Assembly (NCBI GenBank): GCA_020062665.1
Contig: JAGUVW010000029.1
Span: 1-64,000 of the forward strand
Origin: Pseudomonadales bacterium
GTDB taxonomy: Bacteria > Pseudomonadota > Gammaproteobacteria > Pseudomonadales > Ketobacteraceae
DNA length: 64,000 nucleotides
Direction: 5' to 3'
Positions 47,124 through 53,994 of this stretch are shown one piece after another. The translations under genes were made by a program, and so were the position numbers. The notes below the pieces were generated by a model that saw nothing but the letters and a program-made list of their open reading frames with translations, was not told the DNA's origin and ran no database searches. The first letter of the stretch is position 1. Each line of letters opens with the position of its first letter.

Positions 47124-48053
47124 ATGCGCAAACTTATTGTCATGCTGGTGGTGGTCGCCACCGCCATCAATCTTGTTTACTGGCTCAGTCGCGGTGATGA
47201 CACCCCATCACCCGTTGACGAAACCGTATCGAATCGCGACGGCGCAGACGAAATCACCACATCCACACCCGCACGCACCGTGAAACTGGAAGGCGTGCCG
47301 ATCCAGGTCAGCGCCGCCGGCGAACTGATCGTGGACACCCGCATCAAGCAACTGTTCGACCTGCTGGCCAGCCAGAACACCGAAGAACCGGTGGATCACT
47401 GGAAACACCAGATCCTGCAACAGTTCCAGTCCAAACTGCCGCCCGCCGCCCTGGCGCAACTGCAGGACGCCTTCGACCGCTACGTGGAATTCAACCTGGC
47501 CCTGCAACTGCTGCCGATGGAAGGCGCCCCCAATCTGCAGGCGGTGCTGCAACGGGTGCAAACCCTGCGCGAACATTACCTGGGTGAATACGCCGCCCCC
47601 ATGTTCGACGACTGGAAAGCGCTGGAAGACTTCACCCATCAATACCTGACCCTGATGACCCAGAACCGCGACGACAGCGCCACACTGGCGCAACTGGAGT
47701 CACTGGCTGCCGACCTGCCTGAACCCGTGCAGCAGCGCGCACTCAACATGATCCGCCACAGCGCCGAGGACTTTGCGGTGGATGACATGGCAGCCCTGCA
47801 ACCCGACGCCTACGCCCGCATGCTGCAGGAACAGGCCGCCGTGACACTGATCGAAACTACGCTGCTGTTCGATGAGCCCTCGCCGGAGTTCATGGCGCGG
47901 TATGAACAGTACAGCGAGCAAAAGCGCGACGTGCTGCTGTCGGAGCTGAGCGCGCAGGAACAGCAGGAAAAGCTGGCGACGCTGCGCCGGGAATATTTCA
48001 GCGGCAGCGATGTGCTGCGGGTGGAAACGCTGGATCGGGCGGAGGCGTTTTGA
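47124..48053 (+). CDS. Lipase secretion chaperone (Lif) homologue
   Basis: A 309-aa inner-membrane-anchored protein: helix at about 4-22, then a periplasmic helical body with LEGVPIQVSAAGELIVDTRIKQLFDLLAS, LREHYLGEYAAPMFDDW and EKLATLRREYFSGSDVLRVE, matching the foldase of secreted lipases. Normally it follows its lipase gene; no lipase is adjacent here. The -10 TATAGT lies at 47091-47096. A lipase elsewhere on the chromosome would explain it. Confidence 0.75.
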   Translation: MRKLIVMLVVVATAINLVYWLSRGDDTPSPVDETVSNRDGADEITTSTPARTVKLEGVPIQVSAAGELIVDTRIKQLFDLLASQNTEEPVDHWKHQILQQFQSKLPPAALAQLQDAFDRYVEFNLALQLLPMEGAPNLQAVLQRVQTLREHYLGEYAAPMFDDWKALEDFTHQYLTLMTQNRDDSATLAQLESLAADLPEPVQQRALNMIRHSAEDFAVDDMAALQPDAYARMLQEQAAVTLIETTLLFDEPSPEFMARYEQYSEQKRDVLLSELSAQEQQEKLATLRREYFSGSDVLRVETLDRAEAF

Positions 48054-48071
48054 GGCACTGCCACCCCCAAA

Positions 48072-48104
48072 TTGACCCGCACCCATAGCGTACATACAAT
48101 GTAC
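48072..48104 (+). promoter_or_regulatory. BrnTA promoter with overlapping operator
   Basis: TTGACC (48072-48077), 17-bp spacer, TACAAT (48095-48100). Overlapping the -10 is the palindrome GTACAT-ACA-ATGTAC (48090-48104). BrnA or the BrnT/A complex is known to repress its own promoter, so this is the likely operator. Transcription should start at about 48107, the A of the brnT ATG, which predicts a leaderless mRNA. Confidence 0.75.
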
Positions 48105-48106
48105 AT

Positions 48107-48394
48107 ATGATATCTTTCGAGTGGGACACCCAAAAAGCCAAGGCCAACCTAAAAAAACACGGCGTTTCGTTCGAAGAAGCGCAGAGTGTTTTTTACGACG
48201 AGTTCGCGCTCCAGTTCTTTGATTCAGACAATGCCGATCTGGAAGAACGGTTCCTTATGCTGGGCCTGAGCAATGAATCACGCATCCTGCTCGTCTGTCA
48301 CTGTGAGCGGCAACAAGGAGAAGTCATCCGCATCATATCTGCCAGGAAGGCAACTGCACGGGAACGCAAGTTCTACAAAGGTGGCACGCCATGA
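48107..48394 (+). CDS. brnT: BrnT family toxin (RelE-fold ribonuclease)
   Basis: A 95-aa type II toxin: FEWDTQKAKANLKKHGVSFEEAQSVFYD, then ERFLMLGLSNESRILLVCHCER and IRIISARKATARERKFY, all BrnT landmarks, including the C-terminal RRATXXERXXY-like catalytic motif. It inhibits translation by RNA cleavage and is neutralised by BrnA. The start codon follows the -10 box directly. Confidence 0.93.
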   Translation: MISFEWDTQKAKANLKKHGVSFEEAQSVFYDEFALQFFDSDNADLEERFLMLGLSNESRILLVCHCERQQGEVIRIISARKATARERKFYKGGTP

Positions 48395-48606
48395 AAGCTG
48401 AATACGATCTTTCCAAAATGAAATCCCGCAAGAACCCCTACGCATCCAAGCTCAAAAAGCCCGTCACCATGCGCCTGAGTGAGGATGTGATTGATTACTT
48501 CAAAGCACTATCGGAAGAGACCGGCGTCCCCTATCAAAGCCTGATCAATCTTTACCTGCGCGACTGCGTAGCCCAGCACCGCAAGATTGATATTTCCTGG
48601 CAGTAA
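48391..48606 (+). CDS. brnA: BrnA family antitoxin
   Basis: A 71-aa DNA-binding antitoxin with ribbon-helix-helix type features: KKPVTMRLSEDVIDYFKALSEETGVPYQSLINLYLRDCV. Overlaps brnT by four bases (ATGA), the usual coupling. The N-terminal part binds BrnT; the RHH part binds the palindrome upstream. Confidence 0.93.
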   Translation: MKAEYDLSKMKSRKNPYASKLKKPVTMRLSEDVIDYFKALSEETGVPYQSLINLYLRDCVAQHRKIDISWQ

Positions 48607-48696
48607 CAACGGCAACACCGAAACATCGCTCAATCCCGAGGCGAAGGTTCGCACAGACTTCGCCCTTTAGCATTGCATCAGACCATAAGAAACAAC

Positions 48697-50367
48697 ATGA
48701 CCTCCAACGAAGAACAACAATTCCTTAATAGCCTTGAGAAAAAACTCTGGCAGAGCGCCGACAAACTGCGCTCCACCCTCGACGCCGCCCAATACAAACA
48801 CGCCGTGCTGGGTCTGGTGTTTCTGAAATACGTCAGCGACGCCTTCGACATCCGCCGCGACGAACTCACCGCGCAATTCCAGAACCCCGATCACGACTAC
48901 TTTCTCGACCCTGCCGACTACAGCGCCGAGGATTACCAGGCCGAAATCGCATCCGAACTGGAACAGCGCGACTACTACACCGAGCAGAACGTGTTCTGGG
49001 TGCCGAAAGAATCCCGCTGGCAATTCCTGCAGGACAAAAACAAAGCCGCCATCGGCGGACTCGACATCACCGGCGAAGACGGCAAAACCAGAAAAATCAC
49101 CTCCGTCGGCCACCTGATCGACAACGCGCTGGAAGCCATCGAACACGACAACCCCAAACTCAAGGGTGTACTCAACAAACGCTACACCCAGTTGCAGATC
49201 GACCAGTCCAAACTCGCCGAACTGATCGACCTGATCTCCACCGTGCCGTTCAAACACGCCAGCCTGAATTCCAAGGACATCCTCGGCCACGTCTACGAAT
49301 ATTTCCTCGGCCAGTTCGCACTGGCGGAAGGCAAAAAAGGCGGCCAGTTCTACACGCCCAAATCCATCGTGTCGCTGATCGTGCAAATGCTGGAACCCTT
49401 CAAGGGCCGCGTGTACGACCCGGCCATGGGATCGGGCGGCTTCTTCGTGCAATCGGAACACTTCATCCGCGAACACCAGGGCCGCATGGGCGACGTTTCC
49501 ATCTACGGCCAGGAATACAACCACACCACCTGGCAACTGGCCGCCATGAACATGGCCATTCGCGGTATCGACTTCAACTTCGGCAAGGAACCCGCCAACA
49601 CCTTCACCCACGATCAACATCCCGACCTGCGCGCCGACTTCGTGATGGCCAACCCGCCCTTCAACATGAAGGAATGGGACACCGCCGTGGACGAACATGA
49701 CAAGCGCTGGCAATACGGCAAACCGCCCAGCGGCAACGCCAACTATGCGTGGCTGCAACACATGCTGTACCACCTGAAAGACACCGGCAGCCTGGGCCTG
49801 CTGTTGGCCAACGGCTCCATGGCCACCAACACCAACAACGAAGGCGCCATTCGCAAGGCATTAATCGAACACGATCTGGTGGAATGCATGGTGGCCCTGC
49901 CGGGGCAACTGTTCACCAACACGCAAATTCCCGCCTGCATCTGGTTCCTCACCAAAACCAAAACCGCGCGCAAGAATGCCGCCGAGCGCAATTTGCGTGC
50001 GCGCAAAAACGAAGTGCTGTTTATCGACGCCCGCCAGCTGGGCTATATGAAGGATCGCGTGCTGCGCGACTTTACTCAGGATGATATCGACAAGGTGGCC
50101 AACACGTTTCATAACTGGCAGATGGGTGAGGTATATGAGGACGTGCCCGGCTTCTGCAAATCAGCAACCTTGGAAGAGATTCAGAAACACGATTACGTGC
50201 TGACACCGGGCCGCTATGTGGGTGCGGCGGCGGAAGAGGAAGATGGGGAAGCCTTTGCGGAGAAAATGGAGCGGCTGACCGCGCAGTTGAAGGAACAGTT
50301 TGCGGAGAGCCGGAAGCTGGAGGAGCAGATCAAGAAGAATTTGGTGGGGTTGGGGTATGAGTTCTAA
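48697..50367 (+). CDS. hsdM: Type I restriction-modification methyltransferase HsdM
   Basis: A 556-aa N6-adenine methyltransferase. An N-terminal HsdM domain (SLEKKLWQSADKLRSTLDAAQYKHAVLGLVFLKYVSDAF) precedes the SAM motif I DPAMGSGGFF (about 247-256) and the catalytic NPPF (about 318-321). It acts with HsdS, which overlaps its end by 11 bases. ATG 48697 is the start; an upstream extension to 48673 has no support. Confidence 0.97.
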   Translation: MTSNEEQQFLNSLEKKLWQSADKLRSTLDAAQYKHAVLGLVFLKYVSDAFDIRRDELTAQFQNPDHDYFLDPADYSAEDYQAEIASELEQRDYYTEQNVFWVPKESRWQFLQDKNKAAIGGLDITGEDGKTRKITSVGHLIDNALEAIEHDNPKLKGVLNKRYTQLQIDQSKLAELIDLISTVPFKHASLNSKDILGHVYEYFLGQFALAEGKKGGQFYTPKSIVSLIVQMLEPFKGRVYDPAMGSGGFFVQSEHFIREHQGRMGDVSIYGQEYNHTTWQLAAMNMAIRGIDFNFGKEPANTFTHDQHPDLRADFVMANPPFNMKEWDTAVDEHDKRWQYGKPPSGNANYAWLQHMLYHLKDTGSLGLLLANGSMATNTNNEGAIRKALIEHDLVECMVALPGQLFTNTQIPACIWFLTKTKTARKNAAERNLRARKNEVLFIDARQLGYMKDRVLRDFTQDDIDKVANTFHNWQMGEVYEDVPGFCKSATLEEIQKHDYVLTPGRYVGAAAEEEDGEAFAEKMERLTAQLKEQFAESRKLEEQIKKNLVGLGYEF

Positions 50368-51736
50368 CGAAGGCCGCGCCTTAATCGACATCATTGAGTT
50401 CAATCCATCAAGGGCACTCAAGAAAGGCATTGAGGCTCCATTCATAGAAATGGCAGATCTCCCCGTCAATAGCCGTGACATTACTTCAATAGGTAAAAGA
50501 GTTTTTTCTGGCAGCGGCTCTAAGTTCAAAAATGGCGACACTCTTTTTGCCAGAATTACACCATGCCTTGAAAATGGAAAAACTGCGAAAGTATCGGGAC
50601 TCGAAAACAATCAGGTTGCTCACGGCTCCACAGAGTTCATCGTCTTTTCACCAAAAAAGCCTAACATTGACGAAGACTTCGTGTATTACATAGCAAGGCT
50701 CCCAGAGTTTAGGCTTTTTGCAATCTCACAACTTGAGGGCACCTCTGGGCGCCAGCGTGTAGCATGGCAATCGCTTTCCAAGTTTGATTTTGAGTTTCCA
50801 GAAGAAACAGAGAGGAAAGCGATCGGAAACTTTCTTCGTAAAATGGACGACAAGATCGAACTAAACCGCCAAATCAACCAAACGCTTGAAGAAATCTCCC
50901 AGGCGATATTCAAATCCTGGTTTGTCGATTTCGATCCGGTCAAAGCCAAAATCTGGGCCAACGAAAACGGTCACGACCCGGAGCGCGCCGCCATGTGCGC
51001 CCTCGCCGGCCTCCCCTATGCCGACGACGCCCTCGACCACCTCAGCCCCGAACAACAGCAACAACTCGCCACCACCGCCGCCCTATTCCCCGACACACTG
51101 GAAGAATCGGAATTGGGTGAGATTCCGAGTGGATGGTCTATTGGATCACTTAAAGATTGCTGCACCAGAGTTGAAAGTGGCGGTACGCCAAAACGAAGCG
51201 AAGATTCATATTGGAATGGCGATATACCTTGGCTCACATCTGGCGAAGTTCGCGACGTGATTGTATTAGACACGAAAGAAAAGATTTCGCAGACCGGCCT
51301 TGAGAACAGCAGCGCAAAAATATGGCCCGAATTTACAACTGTTGTCGCCATGTATGGAGCAACTGCTGGCCAAACTTGCCTGCTCGCAAATCCAATGACA
51401 GCAAACCAAGCTTGCTGCGCATTAATTCCCAAAGAAGGCTACAGCACCTTTATTTTCATAGCAGCGAGAAATTCTACTGAAGACTTTCTTGGAAAAGCGT
51501 CTGGATCTGCACAGCAAAACCTGAACAAATCGTTAGTTGCAGATCACCCGGTACTTCTTCCAAAGGCAGGTGTGATGAAAGCCTTTGAAGCTCGCACTGG
51601 CGGAAATATGCGGCTATGGATTCAGCTAGCAAAGGAGTGCATCACACTATCCGAACTCCGCGACACCCTCCTCTCTAAACTCCTCTCCGGCGAACTCTCC
51701 GTCGCCGACCTGCCGGAGGTTGCGGACGCCAAATGA
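50357..51736 (+). CDS. hsdS: Type I restriction-modification specificity subunit HsdS
   Basis: A 459-aa subunit with two target recognition domains (about 10-165 and 255-425) joined by a conserved helical spacer (KMDDKIELNRQINQTLEEISQAIFKSWFVDFDPV) and a C-terminal LRDTLLSKLLSGELSV repeat of that helix. The TRD coding regions (50390-50870 and 51120-51640) are visibly AT-richer than the spacer and the neighbours, as expected from recombination of specificity domains. Confidence 0.95.
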   Translation: MSSNEGRALIDIIEFNPSRALKKGIEAPFIEMADLPVNSRDITSIGKRVFSGSGSKFKNGDTLFARITPCLENGKTAKVSGLENNQVAHGSTEFIVFSPKKPNIDEDFVYYIARLPEFRLFAISQLEGTSGRQRVAWQSLSKFDFEFPEETERKAIGNFLRKMDDKIELNRQINQTLEEISQAIFKSWFVDFDPVKAKIWANENGHDPERAAMCALAGLPYADDALDHLSPEQQQQLATTAALFPDTLEESELGEIPSGWSIGSLKDCCTRVESGGTPKRSEDSYWNGDIPWLTSGEVRDVIVLDTKEKISQTGLENSSAKIWPEFTTVVAMYGATAGQTCLLANPMTANQACCALIPKEGYSTFIFIAARNSTEDFLGKASGSAQQNLNKSLVADHPVLLPKAGVMKAFEARTGGNMRLWIQLAKECITLSELRDTLLSKLLSGELSVADLPEVADAK

Positions 51737-51783
51737 CATACACCCGATAGCAATTCACCCACGCAATGACAAAAGGACTGTCC

Positions 51784-52320
51784 ATGCAAAAGAGCCATCT
51801 CGAAACCCTGCACCGTTACGAGCCTTTCCGCAGCGAGGCACGCACTATCGCCCACAGTCTCCTGCCCCGGCATTTGAAGGAGGCTCTTCTCCTCGACGGC
51901 ATCAATGCGCGGGAGCTCACTGCATTCCGCACCTGGCAGGATCACGAAGATCGCAAAGTCATGTGGGACTGGCATTTCGCCACTCGCTATACCACCGTAA
52001 ATCCCAAGGCGTTTGACCTTTCCGTCTGGCAGGGAAATCGTTTGCTCTCCCTGTCCTTGGGCCGCCCCACCTACCACGGCACATCAATGCGGCTGGATTT
52101 CATCGAGCGGGCGCCGGGCTACAGTATTTTTTCAGGCGACATGTTCACCATTTCACAGGTCGCTTTTGAAACCTACGGGCGAATGATCGGCGCAAGCTAT
52201 TTACGGGTCATGGAACCCATGAACGATAAACTGATACAGTATTACACCTCCAAGGACGTTGGATTCTCATTTGTAAAGGCATCCAAAGGCGTTCCGCACT
52301 ACCTGGTGAAACCGCTATGA
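51784..52320 (+). CDS. Protein of unknown function, possible GNAT-like fold, between hsdS and hsdR
   Basis: A 178-aa cytoplasmic protein from ATG 51784, with AAAAGGA six bases upstream. I do not recognise a named family. The C-terminal half (SMRLDFIERAPG, ASYLRVMEPMNDKLIQYYTSKDVGFSFVKASKG) recalls the beta4-alpha4-beta5 region of GNAT acetyltransferases, which would make it a possible toxin or modifier, but the pantetheine loop (Q/RxxGxG/A) is not clear. It overlaps the next gene by four bases, so the two form a coupled unit placed inside the hsd cluster. Confidence 0.6.
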   Translation: MQKSHLETLHRYEPFRSEARTIAHSLLPRHLKEALLLDGINARELTAFRTWQDHEDRKVMWDWHFATRYTTVNPKAFDLSVWQGNRLLSLSLGRPTYHGTSMRLDFIERAPGYSIFSGDMFTISQVAFETYGRMIGASYLRVMEPMNDKLIQYYTSKDVGFSFVKASKGVPHYLVKPL

Positions 52321-52799
52321 ACATTAATGACCGCATCAAGTATGCACGCGAGAAGGGCAAGGAATCTGCCGACAAGCTGTTCAAGGAAAAGCCCGAAGAA
52401 ATCAAAAAGATCCTTGAAGAAGAAACCACGCTGGGCCGCCCGGAAAACCTGCTGGATCGCAGTGATGAGCGCGAACCGAACGAAACCGTGATCACCTATG
52501 TCCGCCCAGAAGAAATTGCCTATCTTCAGCATTACGCCGGCCAACTCGGCGATGACCTTGTCTACCACATTCTGAATCGTGGCTTTGTAACCACACCAGA
52601 AGAAGCAGAGCACCTGTCCCGCTTTTTCTGGCGCATGGTGGATAGATCCATCGAAGATGAAAAGCAATGCGTCGAACTGCGCTGGCCAGAAAAAGCAGAG
52701 TTCTGGAACGAGAAAACCATGCGTTCCCTTTCCGGCTATCTGGAACGAGCAGGTTATGAAGCTGTCTGGGCGCGGGTGTCTGACGAGCAGGATGAATGA
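52317..52799 (+). CDS. Uncharacterised protein coupled to the 51784 gene
   Basis: A 160-aa acidic protein without signal or helices. The N-terminal third is charged (DRIKYAREKGKESADKLFKEKPEEIKKILEEE), the middle has TYVRPEEIAYLQHYAGQLGDDLVYHILN. No family known to me. The start overlaps the end of the upstream gene, like an antitoxin or a partner subunit. Its placement in an hsd operon suggests antiphage or regulatory work. Confidence 0.6.
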   Translation: MNINDRIKYAREKGKESADKLFKEKPEEIKKILEEETTLGRPENLLDRSDEREPNETVITYVRPEEIAYLQHYAGQLGDDLVYHILNRGFVTTPEEAEHLSRFFWRMVDRSIEDEKQCVELRWPEKAEFWNEKTMRSLSGYLERAGYEAVWARVSDEQDE

Positions 52800-52930
52800 T
52801 ATGGCACAATGGCGATTTTTATAATGCTCTGATTTATTTGTTCTTATTGGGACAAATCTGTCACTTCAGCCAGCAGCCAGAGTAGCCCGACTCGGCAACA
52901 GCCTGGGAAGACACCGCAATCCGCGACCGT

Positions 52931-52936
52931 TATAAT
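52931..52936 (+). promoter_or_regulatory. -10 box before the antitoxin gene
   Basis: A perfect TATAAT lies 38 bp before the ATG at 52974. No good -35 (nearest is TGGGAA about 25 bp upstream), so an activator or an extended promoter may be needed. Confidence 0.45.
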
Positions 52937-52973
52937 GCAGACATCGCGTTTTTACATTCGCAGGGTCATTGCC

Positions 52974-53162
52974 ATGCAAGCAGAGAACATCAAACAGACT
53001 GCCCACGCCCTCATTGATCAGCTTCCCGATAACATCACGTGGGATGATCTTTTGTATGAATTTGTCGTGCGCAAGGAAATCGAACAGGGGCTCGCCGACA
53101 GCAAAGCAGGACGCACGCGCTCGGTGGATGATGTAATGAAGGAATTTGGATTCAAGGAATGA
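52974..53162 (+). CDS. ParD/RelB-like antitoxin
   Basis: A 62-aa protein: ITWDDLLYEFVVRKEIEQGLADSKAGRTRSVDDVMKEFGF is typical of antitoxins paired with ParE/RelE toxins (IEQGLADxxAGR-type toxin-binding tail). CAGGG lies before ATG 52974. It overlaps the toxin start by four bases. Because the toxin is broken, the antitoxin may be a relic or protect against a related toxin elsewhere. Confidence 0.78.
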   Translation: MQAENIKQTAHALIDQLPDNITWDDLLYEFVVRKEIEQGLADSKAGRTRSVDDVMKEFGFKE

Positions 53163-53464
53163 AGGTACATTGGACCGAACACGCAATAACGCGCCTCAAA
53201 CTGATCGAAGCCCACATCGCAGAAAACGCTCCGGATATCGCAAAGTAGGTGGCCTATGGGCTTTTGGCCGAATCCCGCAAACTGGCCGAACTACCCTTGT
53301 ATGGGCGAGTAGTTCCTGAATACAAGCAGGACTCCATTCGAGAGATTCTGAAACGCCCTTACCGGATCATCTACCGTCTCAATGGCGGGCAAGTTGATGT
53401 GTTGACTGTCATGCATTACCGCCAGCTGCTGCCCAAGGATCTTAATGGCCTGTTACGGCATTGA
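53159..53464 (+). pseudogene. ParE/RelE-family toxin gene broken by an in-frame amber codon
   Basis: Reading from ATG 53159, which overlaps the antitoxin stop, gives MKVHWTEHAITRLKLIEAHI-type toxin sequence for 29 codons, then TAG at 53246-53248. The same frame continues at once with LAELPLYGRVVPEYKQDSIREILKRPYRIIYRL and VLTVMHYRQLLP, the remaining ParE core, to the stop at 53462. One base change would restore a 101-aa toxin. It is thus inactive, unless suppressed. No sign of frameshift. Confidence 0.88.
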
Positions 53465-53480
53465 CGCGCCGTTGCGTCAA
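53461..53480. repeat. Inverted repeat at the toxin gene end
   Basis: TTGACGC (53461-53467) and GCGTCAA (53474-53480) form a perfect 7-bp stem with a 6-base loop covering the toxin stop codon. No T-run follows; a weak terminator or an operator for the downstream remnant. Confidence 0.5.
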
Positions 53481-53496
53481 AGTGATAGCAAGGCCG

Positions 53497-53613
53497 ATGA
53501 TGTATTGGGTTGATACCAACGTTGTCAGCGAAACCCGCAAGATGGACAAAGCCAGTCCGGGCGTCAGACAATTCTTCAAGCAGGCAAATCCGGCACAAAG
53601 AACCACACAATAG
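53497..53613 (+). pseudogene. PIN-domain (VapC/FitB-type) toxin remnant
   Basis: A 38-codon frame, MMYWVDTNVVSETRKMDKAS followed by PGVRQFFKQANPAQ, matches the first strand and helix of PIN toxins (DTNVVSE with the catalytic Asp). It stops at TAG 53611 where full proteins run to about 130 aa. No partner antitoxin remains. The tail is replaced by the 21-bp repeat region, so it is a truncated remnant. Confidence 0.75.
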
Positions 53614-53647
53614 GTCTGGAACAGGGTCATTTGATATCGGAAGTGAT

Positions 53648-53857
53648 CCGGATGAGTTCGGGACTCATCCATTTGACTAAATAGGTCCAACACTTGACCA
53701 ATCTACTCATCCGATGCACTAAAATAGTGTTCTGAATGGGTCCGGAACTCCTTCGGATCGGTTCCGAAGTCGTTCGAAGCCGTTCGGAACCCAAACGGAT
53801 GAGTCCTGAAGTGATACGAAGGACTTCCGAAGTGAAATGAAGGTGTCTGGAAGGGCA
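53648..53857 (+). repeat. Degenerate 21-bp tandem repeat array
   Basis: Six consecutive 21-bp units run from 53732 to 53857 (starts at 53732, 53753, 53774, 53795, 53816, 53837), plus one isolated unit at 53648-53668. Shared positions give the shape WCGRAKG-N-GTYCSGAAST. In two frames the array reads as a seven-residue repeat (HFRTHPF, GFRTASN, DFGTDPK, EFRTHSE). It fills the 381-bp gap between the PIN remnant and hsdR, where no gene is seen. The spacing is constant with no spacers, so it is not a CRISPR. Confidence 0.85.
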
Positions 53858-53994
53858 TGGGAGGGATTGCGAGGCCATCCGATGGGCACCTTCGAACAAC
53901 AAGAACGGGCAAATGCCAGCCATTGCCCCTAATATTGTTAGATCAGAGACTGCTGCCGTTGCACGCTTGGCAACCAGCCAATTGGGGATAATCC

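Noticed and set aside
53648-53857. CRISPR array
   Set aside because: The 21-bp units are degenerate and directly adjacent with no spacers, and no cas gene is present.
53627-53923. Minus-strand frames through the 21-bp repeats as a repeat protein gene
   Set aside because: The seven-residue periods occur in more than one frame, as expected from a 21-bp repeat; no start site or family support.
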